DNA from: Halorubrum salinarum
GTDB taxonomy: Archaea; Halobacteriota; Halobacteria; Halobacteriales; Haloferacaceae
Length of the DNA stretch: 64,000 nt
Reading direction: 5' to 3'
Assembly (NCBI RefSeq): GCF_013267195.1
Contig: NZ_CP053941.1
Span: 2,232,001-2,296,000, forward strand
The notes beneath the pieces were generated by a model. The model saw only the letters and a list, made by a program, of their open reading frames with translations. It was not told the origin of the DNA and ran no database searches. The translations under genes were made by a program, and so were the position numbers. Below are positions 34,515-43,095 of this stretch, piece by piece (the stretch's first letter is position 1; each line of letters begins with the position of its first letter).

Positions 34515-35164
34515 TTCGGATCGGACGCCATATTAACCAGATGAATTTAAATCTCAGCCGAGAACCCGTCAGGAGCCGCCACCAGTCAGTCAGACAGAGC
34601 GAACCCCGCACCTGATCCCGGTTGACTGGTAGCCCGATCCGGTTCGACGAGTGAGTACCGCCCGGGATTCTAGGCTGTAGACCACGTTTTCTCGATCATG
34701 AAACCTATCGAATCAGGGTTTGAGTGGCTTCTCACCGCGCTTTTCCCGGAGTACGTGTCACCACACATGAAAAGTACAGAACTCGGTGCCGGGAGTCTGA
34801 TGCGTGGTGTGTGCCGGTGGCGCTAACTGCTGGAACACGATCTCTACAGAATCCGGTGCCGGGCGTCCGGTGGGTAGTGCGTACCGGTGGCACTGAGCGT
34901 TAGAACATGATCTCTACAGAATCCGGTGCCGGGTCGTCGAGACCCCTTACAAGATGTGCGAGGAACCACGGGGCCTAGCGGGAGCGGTACCGGGAAGACG
35001 ATTTGTTCCGAGCGGATTCCAGTTTGGCCGGGCCGGTTAGCGCTCCCATCGTTCGCGCGTCTTCGCGGTCGATCCGCCGCCGTACCGGGATTCGACCGAG
35101 ATCTCGGCGCGAGGTTTAGGGCTAACGTTCAAACGTCGGAGGTTCAAGTTAAGTAATTAGGCAA
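34515..35164. other. 650-base gap with tandem repeats and no supported gene
   Basis: The gap lies between the minus-strand integrase and the plus-strand methyltransferase. It contains the 70-bp tandem repeat at 34775-34933 and AT-rich boxes near 34531-34550 (for the integrase) and TTAAGTAATTA at 35150-35160. A 76-codon frame from 34926 lacks haloarchaeal composition and is not called. Confidence 0.5.
34775..34933. repeat. 70-bp tandem repeat, 2.3 copies
   Basis: TACAGAAYCCGGTGCCGGG occurs at 34775, 34845 and 34915, exactly 70 bases apart. Between the second and third cores the sequence is nearly identical to that between the first and second, including the CCGGTGGC and GAACA tracts. The units contain the short palindrome CCGG repeatedly. 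Positioned upstream of the methyltransferase, they may be iterons, regulatory sites or an attachment region. Confidence 0.75.
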
Positions 35165-37507
35165 ATGCGAGACAACAGTTCCACGGTAGCGTTCACGAGA
35201 ACGGACTCATCGACGCGTTACGCGTCTCCAGCACCCGCTCAGCTCGATTCGACGGTTAGAGATGCCAGCCCGCGCGTGCCGATCAGCACGACTCCGCCGG
35301 ACGCCGACGGGGACAATCCGGACGACCCGATACCGCCGCTTGAGGTACATGCCGACGTTGATGCGCTCGAAGAGACGCTTACGGACGCGGCGAAAGCGAT
35401 CGCGGACGCGTTCACCCCCGATGCGTCCGCCGACTTACGCGACCGGGCCCGCGAGTGGGTCGATGCGCACGGCGTCAGTGAAGTTGACGGCGATCCCGTA
35501 GAGACCGTGATCGCGCCGCAAGCCGCGCTTACGGTCCTGCTTCGAGCAGCGATATTCGACGCTCGTCACGACGCTGAATTGACGCCTGAAAAAGCAGAGC
35601 GATCGTTTCGGGCGGACGCGTCGTCGGAGGCGAGTCCGGCGGTGGAGTGGTGCGTGCTCGACGACGTTGCGTGGCTCGCGGGCGCGGCAGATCTCGCTCC
35701 CGTGATCGCCGCGCGGCACGAGCTTCAACAGTCAACGGTTCCGTCGGCGGATCTCGGCGCGTTGTACGCCGCGGTCATCGACAGCGACGCGCGGCAGACC
35801 CTCAGTCAGTTCCGCTCGCCGCGGTGGGCCGGACGCGCCATGCGTGCGTGGGCGGCGAACGGCGAGGAGACGATGCTCGATATCGGCGTCGGAGCCGGAG
35901 CGCTGTCCGCGTCGCTCCACCCGTCCTGGAGTCTACACGGGGAACCGCGTCACGTCGTCGGGATCGACCGGAGTCGCCTCTCGGTTCTCCTCGCGGAAAC
36001 CGCGTTCACGCTCGGTAACCAGTCGCACGAAACGCTCGAATCGGATTTTCTGGGGACCACGCGAGTGGACCTTCCGGCGAGCCCTGACGCCATCGTGAGT
36101 AACCCGCCGTACACGAGCCACGACCGGCTCGACGGTGACGACAAGCGACGGTGGTGCGAGCAGGTCAGACGGGAGGCAGGTGCCGACGTGAGCAAGCTCT
36201 CGCCGTTGTACGTGTACTTCATGATTCACGCGGAGACGCTGGCTGACGACGGGACCCGAGTCGCGTTCCTCACCCCGCAATCCTGGTTACAGAAACAGTA
36301 CGGGCGCGAACTCAAAGAGTTCCTGTTGGACCGGTTCGACGTCAAGGCGCTGATCAGGGTGGATCCAGAGGAAGGGTCGCTGTTCCCCGATGCGGACACG
36401 ACGGCCGTGTTCACGCTCCTCGAAGCTCGTAACGACCCGGATCCTGGGAGTGAAACGCGTTTCATCACCGTCGATGACAAAGGGTTCTCGACGCTTCACA
36501 GGGCGATGGACAGCACGGCCACGGATGATACTGATTGGGGCATGATCAACACCGTCGAGCAGTCGGCGCTCACAGTTGCGGAGAACTGGCAGGCGCGGTT
36601 CGATCCGATCGAGCGAGACGTGAGTCACCTCCCGGAGCTGTCGAGCCTCGCCTCCGTTCGCTCAGTCCCTCCGACCGGTAAAGTCGAGGTGTTCTGCCTG
36701 TCGGACGACACCGTCGAAACGTACGGGATCAGCACACGCCACCTGTCACGACTCGCCCGCCACCCGGCGGACGTGACGGGATACGACCTCGAAGAGAGTG
36801 ACTGGATCGCCGCACGCGATGCCGGTAAGGAAGTGTGGTTGCTCGATCCGAACGACATTGATGCGATCCCGGACACGATGGACGAGTTCGTTCGACAGTA
36901 CGAAGCTGGAGCCCTCACCGGCGACGGGACGAGCGAACAAGGCACCCTCGAACAGTACGACGCGGGGGAATCCACCACCGCCGATCCCGCGAGCGATCTT
37001 GAGAACCTCTTCGAGTACCTGCGCGACAGCATCCGCGAACACGACTTGCGAGGCAATTACACGTGTCGAACCCGGGAGTACTGGTGGCGGCCGGAGCGAT
37101 GCGACCCGGCACCCGTCGTGTTCAACAACGCGGGACAAGAGCAGTCACGGTTCGTCGTGAACGAAGCCGGACTCCGGACAACGAACAGTTTCTTCGGAGT
37201 CGAAATCGACCGGGTCGGAACCGAACGGAAAGCGCTACTCGCGTACTTGAACAGCGGCATCCTCGGAGAGGTCGCCCAGCAATACAGCGAGACTCGAAGC
37301 GGCGGGGCGGAGTCACACAGCGTGACGACCGTTCGACAATTCCCGGTCATCGACCCGTCGAACGTGTCCGAAGACATCGTCCAGGGCCTTGCCGACGCAT
37401 TCGACGCCCTCCGTGAAACTTCTCGGCACAGCGATTCACACGACCAGATCATCGACACCATCGACGCGCTCGTTCAGCGGGCCATCGAGCAGATGCGGCC
37501 GGAGTGA
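35165..37507 (+). CDS. N6-adenine DNA methyltransferase, Eco57I-like (orphan)
   Basis: The 780-residue protein has a helical N-terminal region of about 210 residues, then a SAM-binding motif LDIGVGAGALSA (238-249) and the catalytic NPPYTSHDRL (NPPY at 313-316). A further methylase core follows, then a C-terminal target-recognition region of about 300 residues ending in HSVTTVRQFPVIDPS. The gamma-class order matches Eco57I-like enzymes, but I see no endonuclease motif in the N-terminus and no nuclease gene beside it. It may be an orphan methylase or part of a phage-exclusion system. Confidence 0.88.
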   Translation: MRDNSSTVAFTRTDSSTRYASPAPAQLDSTVRDASPRVPISTTPPDADGDNPDDPIPPLEVHADVDALEETLTDAAKAIADAFTPDASADLRDRAREWVDAHGVSEVDGDPVETVIAPQAALTVLLRAAIFDARHDAELTPEKAERSFRADASSEASPAVEWCVLDDVAWLAGAADLAPVIAARHELQQSTVPSADLGALYAAVIDSDARQTLSQFRSPRWAGRAMRAWAANGEETMLDIGVGAGALSASLHPSWSLHGEPRHVVGIDRSRLSVLLAETAFTLGNQSHETLESDFLGTTRVDLPASPDAIVSNPPYTSHDRLDGDDKRRWCEQVRREAGADVSKLSPLYVYFMIHAETLADDGTRVAFLTPQSWLQKQYGRELKEFLLDRFDVKALIRVDPEEGSLFPDADTTAVFTLLEARNDPDPGSETRFITVDDKGFSTLHRAMDSTATDDTDWGMINTVEQSALTVAENWQARFDPIERDVSHLPELSSLASVRSVPPTGKVEVFCLSDDTVETYGISTRHLSRLARHPADVTGYDLEESDWIAARDAGKEVWLLDPNDIDAIPDTMDEFVRQYEAGALTGDGTSEQGTLEQYDAGESTTADPASDLENLFEYLRDSIREHDLRGNYTCRTREYWWRPERCDPAPVVFNNAGQEQSRFVVNEAGLRTTNSFFGVEIDRVGTERKALLAYLNSGILGEVAQQYSETRSGGAESHSVTTVRQFPVIDPSNVSEDIVQGLADAFDALRETSRHSDSHDQIIDTIDALVQRAIEQMRPE

Positions 37508-37963
37508 CAGGGCGTCCAGAAGCGATCCAGAGGGACTCTCGATGAGGTGAGGCAGACAGCGGGGACGGCGCTCATCGACACTTACTGGGGACGCAGGCGG
37601 GACCGACTGCCCGTGAATCGGGAGCGGGGACTGCCAGCACGACCATATCGCGTGTCGTTGAAACCGCGTGCCCGATCACCGAGCGATTACCGAACGCCCG
37701 GATCAGTAACTCAGGTCGTCAATGACGCCGAGCGTGGTCACTCGGTGCTTGAGAGAGTGACCGAAGATGCGGGTCGTGTTGCGCTCTCGCCCCGTGGATT
37801 CCAGTTACAGTCTCGCACCGGCAATTCCGGAAACACCCCGTTCCGTGTCTGAGCGCGGAACCGCACATCGGAAGCGTTTGATACGAACCGATCGTCGAAG
37901 CAGAAAACCGAACACCGGTGGAGCGCAGCCTCAACTCGGTCGCACCGTCGACTACGTCCAAGA
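37508..37963. other. 456-base stretch between methyltransferase and AbiE genes, no supported gene
   Basis: One 101-codon plus-strand frame (37547-37852) exists but is arginine-rich, lacks acidic bias and has no promoter box, so I do not call it. No hairpin, repeat or tRNA-like structure stands out. The right side may hold the ends of both convergent transcripts. Confidence 0.4.
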
Positions 37964-38770
37964 TTAGCGTTCTTCTTCGTCTACTAGCGACTCGATGTAG
38001 TCTTCGAGCGTGTCATAGGCTGAATCGAACTTAGGAAGACCCGTAACCAAATCGGGAAGTGTGTTCTGCCAGCCGTCACGGATCTCACCGCGTTTTTCAT
38101 CGGGGAGCCCGTTACGAAGGTCGATATCCAGCCCGTCGTGTTCACACTTCCGCGTGAATGCCGGGAGAATAACCGAGTCATCAACGTCAGCCTCCGTAAG
38201 CATCCGATACAGGTCGTAGTAATCACGCGCCTGTGACCGCTGATACAGCGCTCGCAACTTCTCCGCGAAGATTTCTTCCAGACTGTACGCAGTCACCTCG
38301 AATTCAGGGACATCCTCGTAGCTGTGACGATGGTTCACCGAAGCGAACGCGACGTATTCATCGATCATCACGTCCAGACTCGTCGTGTTCTTGTGACCGA
38401 GCACAGCGTCGTACTGGATATCGATATCAACGTAGTGCGTCGGATACGCTTCTGTCTGTAGTTCGCGGTGTTTGGTCACCTCGAAGCCGATCCCGGAGGC
38501 TCTCGTTGCGTCTTCCAATGCGTCTTGTAAGTCCGATTCGGTCCCGTGGTACGCTCCCTCGACACCGAAATCAAGGTCTTCCGAGTAGCGCCACGTCTCC
38601 GGGAAATACAGTTTGCTGAGTGCCGTGCCGCCCTTGAACAGCAGGTTGTCACCGTAGGGACTCGTGTAGATCGCCCACAGTATCCATGAATTGACGTAAT
38701 TCTTCTCCGCGTAGCCGAGTCGGACATCCAGCTCTCTGGCCAGTCGTCTGAGTTGCGCTTCGGAAATCAT
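37964..38770 (-). CDS. AbiEii-type nucleotidyltransferase toxin
   Basis: The 268-residue protein has the minimal nucleotidyltransferase signature: FKGGTALSKLYF (G47, G48, T49, S52) and RYSEDLDFGV with D65 and D67, then a C-terminal EKLRALYQRSQARDYYDLYRM segment with the conserved lysine and DxxD-type acidic residues. It matches the AbiEii family, which inactivates tRNAs or otherwise stops growth during phage infection. It overlaps the antitoxin gene by four bases and lies downstream of it. Confidence 0.88.
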   Translation of the reverse strand: MISEAQLRRLARELDVRLGYAEKNYVNSWILWAIYTSPYGDNLLFKGGTALSKLYFPETWRYSEDLDFGVEGAYHGTESDLQDALEDATRASGIGFEVTKHRELQTEAYPTHYVDIDIQYDAVLGHKNTTSLDVMIDEYVAFASVNHRHSYEDVPEFEVTAYSLEEIFAEKLRALYQRSQARDYYDLYRMLTEADVDDSVILPAFTRKCEHDGLDIDLRNGLPDEKRGEIRDGWQNTLPDLVTGLPKFDSAYDTLEDYIESLVDEEER

Positions 38771-39600
38771 GAGAAGTCACCGGGGAGGAACGATTCGGGG
38801 TCAACATTTAGGCGGAGTTGGTACGTGCTGTCCCGGGTTCCCGTCGCTTCTCTCGTCGGGTCGAGCAGCGGGTACCCGGTCGTGAAGTTCTCGACGAGGT
38901 CCCGGTACTCCGGAAGGTCGATGTTCAACTGATCGGCGAGATACACGAGTCGTTTCGTTGCGGCACCGTTCCCAATCTGCCGCAGGTACTCGACGACGCG
39001 GTCCCACGAACAGCGCGTATCGACAGCGTTCTGCATCGCCTTCGCAACCTCGCTGATACCCCCGCAGAACTCCGGGTGGTCGGCGCAATCGACCAGCGTC
39101 TTTTCGATACTCGACATGTTCACCTGGTTCGACCCGATCGCAGTCGGTTGATACCCGAAGAACTTCTGCTCCGTGATCGTCACCGGACGGTACGTGACCC
39201 CGTGGATTTCACGCTCCTGAGCGCGCTCTGTCGTCACGATGTACACCGTGCGGGACATCTGCTCTGTCAATCCGTGTTGATTCAGCGCGCTCCAGTACCC
39301 AATGTACATCGGCTCCACAAGTGCTGACGCAATCACGAACTCGTGTGCGGTATACACGGCGTTCTCACCCGCAGCGAGCGGCAGAATCAGGTATTTTCCC
39401 TGCGCGATCCGCTCAAGCCACCCTTTCTCCTTGAGCGCATACGCCATGTCCTTGGCCGACTTCCGTGGAATGTCGAGCGCGTCCGCGATGTCACTAATAC
39501 TGATTACCTGCCGGTTCTCGCTTGCGAGCCGTGACAGTGCCCGCGACTCACGCGCCGACAGGCTCTTCCGTTGAATCTCTTCGTCGTTTGTTGACTTCAT
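38767..39600 (-). CDS. AbiEi-type antitoxin, winged-helix regulator
   Basis: The 277-residue protein begins with a winged-helix domain (ALSRLASENRQVISISDIAD, then DIPRKSAKDMAYALKEKGWL) and has the C-terminal GYWSALNQHGLTEQ region characteristic of AbiEi/COG5340 proteins. These antitoxins bind DNA upstream of their own operon. Here two TAGANTCTA palindromes lie just upstream. The gene precedes the toxin with a four-base overlap. Confidence 0.88.
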   Translation of the reverse strand: MKSTNDEEIQRKSLSARESRALSRLASENRQVISISDIADALDIPRKSAKDMAYALKEKGWLERIAQGKYLILPLAAGENAVYTAHEFVIASALVEPMYIGYWSALNQHGLTEQMSRTVYIVTTERAQEREIHGVTYRPVTITEQKFFGYQPTAIGSNQVNMSSIEKTLVDCADHPEFCGGISEVAKAMQNAVDTRCSWDRVVEYLRQIGNGAATKRLVYLADQLNIDLPEYRDLVENFTTGYPLLDPTREATGTRDSTYQLRLNVDPESFLPGDFS

Positions 39601-39722
39601 AGCCGCTCAGCGTACATAGAATCTAAATCGGCCCCGACATAAAGCTGGTCGTTACGAGTTATTTTAACAGAAGTTGTCTTCACAGCCGCTCAGAATACAT
39701 AGACTCTAAATCTGTCTCCGAC
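39601..39722. promoter_or_regulatory. paired operator upstream of the AbiE operon
   Basis: Two 40-base direct repeats begin AGCCGCTCAG at 39601 and 39683, 82 bases apart, with about 34 matching positions. Each contains a short palindrome: TAGAATCTA at 39617-39625 and TAGACTCTA at 39700-39708. A TATA-like GCTTTATG near 39641 (minus) would place the transcription start on the first palindrome, so binding there should block the promoter. AbiEi autorepression is the likely cause. Confidence 0.6.
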
Positions 39723-39751
39723 ACCGATACAAAACGCGAGTGCCTCTTCCA

Positions 39752-40666
39752 TCACCTGTCTGACACCGACGCAAGTCGCTCTGCCAGTGATTCGAGTTCG
39801 TCAGTCGCATCGAGAGCAGCAAGCCACCGGTCCGGAAGCCGTGACGCCCCGAACCGCGCACCAGCGACCGCACCCGCAATCGCTCCAATCGTATCGGTGT
39901 CTCCGCCGCGATTTACCGCCGCCACGATCGCCTCCTCGGCACTGTCCGCGAACAGTCCATCGTGGAGCGCCGTCTGTAGCGAATGTACCACGTATCCGGA
40001 CGTTTCCAGCGTGTCGGGTGGGTCGCCACGAGCGAGCGGTCGAAGCGCCGTCACGAGCTCGTCAGGCGCGTCTGAACCAACGTAGTCAAGCGCATCCTGT
40101 AACGGCGCGTCCGCGTCTGTAAGCAGGCCGGCAAGTGTGAGATTCAGCACCGCGCAGCCGTACGTACACCGCGGGTCGGCGTGCGTGATCCGCGAGGACT
40201 CCCGACTCACCCCCACAAGCCAACCCCGGTCCGTGGCGTACGAGATGGCGAGCGGCGCACACCGCATCACGCTCCCGTTCCCCGCGTTCCGCCCTTCTCG
40301 GCTTTGCTCCCACACACGCTGGCCCGCCTCGTCCCACGCGTCACCGCGTTTGAGCCGGTCGAGCGATCGCCGCGTCATCCCGCCGATGTCGAACGGACCG
40401 GTATCATACCACGCGACGAACCGCTCAGCGACGTCCGCCGGGTCGAACTCCTCGTGTTCGACGAGACTCCGCGCGATACACAGCGCCTGCTCGGTGTCGT
40501 CCGTGATCGTCCCCGCCGGCTGGTTCCACGTCCCCTGCCCAATCATCTCGTCGAGCCGTCCGTGCTCACGCCGAATCTCTGACGCCGACTGGAATTCGAC
40601 CGGCCGGCCGAGCGCATCCCCGCACGCCAACCCGAGCAGCACACCCCGCGCTCGATCCGAGTCCAT
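39752..40666 (-). CDS. ADP-ribosylglycohydrolase
   Basis: The 304-residue protein has all the hallmarks of the DraG/ARH fold: LACGDALGRPVEF (G16, D17), TITDDTEQAL with the two metal-binding aspartates D56 and D57, and AVNRGGDTDTIGAIAGAVAG near the C-terminus. These enzymes remove ADP-ribose from proteins or nucleic acids. In a defence island it may reverse the effect of an ADP-ribosylating toxin; no transferase gene is visible within the window. It shares strand with the AbiE genes, 151 bases away. Confidence 0.92.
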   Translation of the reverse strand: MDSDRARGVLLGLACGDALGRPVEFQSASEIRREHGRLDEMIGQGTWNQPAGTITDDTEQALCIARSLVEHEEFDPADVAERFVAWYDTGPFDIGGMTRRSLDRLKRGDAWDEAGQRVWEQSREGRNAGNGSVMRCAPLAISYATDRGWLVGVSRESSRITHADPRCTYGCAVLNLTLAGLLTDADAPLQDALDYVGSDAPDELVTALRPLARGDPPDTLETSGYVVHSLQTALHDGLFADSAEEAIVAAVNRGGDTDTIGAIAGAVAGARFGASRLPDRWLAALDATDELESLAERLASVSDR

Positions 40667-40708
40667 ACGTCACCAACGACTACCGCTGAGAAAAATGTGG
40701 GGCGGCAG

Positions 40709-40978
40709 CTACTCGCCGGGCTTCGTCCCTGTGCGGAGATTCTCTCGGTATTCCGCCCACGCCTGATACATCTCCACCCGTTCCTCCTCCGTCATCGTCT
40801 CGTGTTCGTCCGCATCGTAGAACGGGAGTTCCTCTTTTTCCGGCATCGCCATCATCTGTCCGAGCGGGTAGAGTTGTTCGTAGTAGTTCTCCAACACCCA
40901 GTCTTCGCCGTGTTCGTCGACGGCTTTCTGAATGTACGGAGCGGCTTCCGGGTACTCGTCAGCGAATGACTCGGTCAT
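40709..40978 (-). CDS. small acidic protein of unknown function
   Basis: The 89-residue product is rich in E, D and Y (for example EHGEDWVLENYYEQLYPLG) and mostly helical, without membrane or signal segments. It precedes the ADP-ribosylglycohydrolase on the same strand, 42 bases away, so they may be co-transcribed. No family was recognised. Confidence 0.6.
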   Translation of the reverse strand: MTESFADEYPEAAPYIQKAVDEHGEDWVLENYYEQLYPLGQMMAMPEKEELPFYDADEHETMTEEERVEMYQAWAEYRENLRTGTKPGE

Positions 40979-41032
40979 TGAATTACAGGTAGTGGAAGGG
41001 ATGTGTTTGGTCCGTGCGTCAACGGGTACTGG

Positions 41033-41389
41033 TCAGGTGTCGGCGAATTCAGCGAGCGAGTGGTTCCGGCTGTCACTGTTCCATTTCCCGATCTGGATGA
41101 GTTCGAACGCATCGATCAGAGCATCGATCGCTGCGTCGATCTCCCTGCGGACTGCGCCGGGAAGGCTCTCGACGCGAATCGCGGTCAGCGCGTGCTGGGT
41201 GAGATGGTAACTCGTTGCGAGGCTCGTCGGCGCGACGACGATGACGCTCGCCCCGTCGGCACCGTCGAGCGCGAGTTGGGCATCTCGATACTGGAGTACC
41301 GTCGCATCCAGCTCATCGACAGGGAAGAGGCACTTCGCATCCCCGTATTCGACGCTCGCCCCCGCCGACAAGAAATGCCTTTTAAGCAT
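41033..41389 (-). CDS. hypothetical protein
   Basis: The 118-residue product contains the helical segment VRREIDAAIDALIDAFELIQIG and no recognised motif. The start is uncertain: an ATG at 41389 is close to AT-rich boxes (GCATATATTATTG near 41405), so the true start could be a downstream TTG. It lies in a divergent arrangement with the CBS-HEPN gene, 119 bases away. Confidence 0.45.
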   Translation of the reverse strand: MLKRHFLSAGASVEYGDAKCLFPVDELDATVLQYRDAQLALDGADGASVIVVAPTSLATSYHLTQHALTAIRVESLPGAVRREIDAAIDALIDAFELIQIGKWNSDSRNHSLAEFADT

Positions 41390-41508
41390 AATCAAGCAAT
41401 AATATATGCTTTTTGAACATCAAGCTTGCGGTGAGTGGGTGTCTCGATCAGTCACCCTCACGCGGCCGTTCCCGTAATTTCACAACCGCGGCTGGCACAC
41501 TCACTCGC

Positions 41509-42366
41509 ATGCCCCGTGACCTGTACGACTGTACCGCGGCCGAGCTCGCCACGCACTCCGTCGAACACCTCGATCACGACACGCCGCCGAGCACCGCCGC
41601 CGCGTGGCTCGCCGAACACGGGTACGACGCAGCCCCCGTGTACGCCGACGACGGTCCCGTCGGATTCATCCACAAAACCGACGTCACGACCGACGACGAC
41701 GGCACCACGCTCGCCGACCACCTCACCCCACTCACCATCGACTACATGGTCAGCGGCGACACCCCGTTCACGGCCGTGCTGTCCGCACTCATCGACACCC
41801 CCGTCTACTTCCTCGGCGGCCCCGCCCACGTCACCGGAATCCTCACCCGCGCCGACCTGAACACCGCCCCCGCCCGCATGTACCTGTTCGACCGCATCAC
41901 ATACCTCGAAGAACACCTCCGCGAACTCGTCCTCGACACGAAGCCGGACTGGAAAACCACGCCGGTCACCCCGGACGAAATCGACGACATCGAAGCCCGG
42001 CACGAAGACGCGCAAGCCGCCAACGTCGCACTCGACGAACTCCACTACGCGCAGTTCTCCACGCTCGAAACCATCGTCACCAACGTCGAAGCCTGCCGGG
42101 AGGCCTGCGGATTCACCACGAAAGGCGGCGCAGACTCGCGCCTCCATGAAATCACCGACCTCCGCAACGACGTCGCGCACGCCAACCTCCTCGTCGAAAA
42201 CACGGACAGCACCGACTTCCTCACCAGCGGCCGCACCACGGAAAACCTGTACACCACCCTCGAAACCATCAACGACGTCCTCTCAAACCTCCAAGACGCG
42301 GGGTACGACCCAGGCGCGCGGACCACGCGAGACGAACCAACACATCCCGATAACAACGACCCGTAA
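41509..42366 (+). CDS. CBS-domain protein with C-terminal HEPN ribonuclease motif
   Basis: The 285-residue protein has an N-terminal CBS pair, recognisable from HGYDAAPVYADDGPVGFIHK and THVTGILTRADL-type strands (about residues 35-115), that would bind an adenine nucleotide. The C-terminal half is a helical bundle with the HEPN motif RNDVAHANLL: R219, N220 and H224 form R-N-x3-H. HEPN domains of this type cut RNA in toxin and abortive-infection systems. CBS fused to HEPN suggests a nucleotide-controlled RNase. The ATG at 41509 is chosen because the upstream extension is not acidic. Confidence 0.75.
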   Translation: MPRDLYDCTAAELATHSVEHLDHDTPPSTAAAWLAEHGYDAAPVYADDGPVGFIHKTDVTTDDDGTTLADHLTPLTIDYMVSGDTPFTAVLSALIDTPVYFLGGPAHVTGILTRADLNTAPARMYLFDRITYLEEHLRELVLDTKPDWKTTPVTPDEIDDIEARHEDAQAANVALDELHYAQFSTLETIVTNVEACREACGFTTKGGADSRLHEITDLRNDVAHANLLVENTDSTDFLTSGRTTENLYTTLETINDVLSNLQDAGYDPGARTTRDEPTHPDNNDP

Positions 42367-42516
42367 CGGCATCAGGAGTGGTCCAAGGAACGATCCCACC
42401 GGAAAGCGCGTTCAGTACGCTGCGTTCCCAGTTTCACCCGTCAATCAGTATGGCAGTCTGTATATCCCTCGCCAGTCACTGCCCTGTTGCGTTCACAACC
42501 GTGAGTCCGACGTCGA

Positions 42517-42846
42517 TCACGCGTGGCCGCGGAGTGTCGCCGAGATCTCCGTGGCGTCTCGCGTCGGCTCGCTCCAGTGATCGGTATCAGCAGCTTCGAC
42601 GTAGACCTGTAACGCGTGCGAGTCTGCTAGCAGAAAGACGGACGCTCGCTGCGCCCGGTCCGACCGGTGTTCGAACGCCACGAGAAACCAGTCTTCCGTT
42701 CCGTCCTGCGCGATTTCGACGTCCGTGTCGGCTACCGTCCAGTCCGCCGGGATATCGAGTTCAGAAAGCAGCGCGTCACGCGTCTGTTCAGCCGCTTTAA
42801 CATTGGGATCGGTGAGCTGCGACAGCCGGCTCCGAAGTGTCGTCAT
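42517..42846 (-). CDS. hypothetical protein
   Basis: The 109-residue product begins MTTLRSRLSQLTDPNVKAAEQ and has a mixed alpha/beta pattern ending ATEISATLRGHA. The ATG at 42846 has a GCTATAC box about 34 bases upstream. No family recognised. It is divergent from the decayed polymerase fragment. Confidence 0.5.
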   Translation of the reverse strand: MTTLRSRLSQLTDPNVKAAEQTRDALLSELDIPADWTVADTDVEIAQDGTEDWFLVAFEHRSDRAQRASVFLLADSHALQVYVEAADTDHWSEPTRDATEISATLRGHA

Positions 42847-42939
42847 GTGATGCTGCCGCGTAGCAGCCAAACCCGGGTATAGCTTGTGCAATACGTAGTA
42901 TATCTGAGACATTGTTCGCATTCGTTACACAACACCCTG

Positions 42940-43095
42940 CTCCCAGTCTTCACCCCGGGGCAAGCCGTCCACTACGTCGTCGCCGACGCTGACAGCCGCG
43001 GTGTCACTCACGTCCCGTTCCCGCTCGGAGACCACCAGTCGTACAACACCAACTGGTGTAAGCACGCCGCGATCCGCGCGGTCGAAAGCATGTTA
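42940..43095 (+). pseudogene. C-terminal remnant of a family B DNA polymerase
   Basis: In one plus-strand frame, about 50 residues read FTPGQAVHYVVADADSRG, VTHVPFPLG, then YNTNWCKHAAIRAVESML. This order (GQ..YVV.D, a tyrosine-centred loop, then a helix ending AVESML) matches the C-terminal end of archaeal family B DNA polymerases such as those of viruses and plasmids. Nothing upstream in frame supports the catalytic domains, so it is a fragment. It overlaps the end of the VapC-like gene on the other strand by a few bases. Confidence 0.55.

Noticed and set aside
34926-35156. 76-codon plus-strand frame before the methyltransferase
   Set aside because: Composition is not acidic, it overlaps the tandem repeat, and no promoter or family is visible.
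37547-37852. 101-codon plus-strand frame between methyltransferase and AbiE
   Set aside because: Arginine-rich, no homology recognised, no promoter box.
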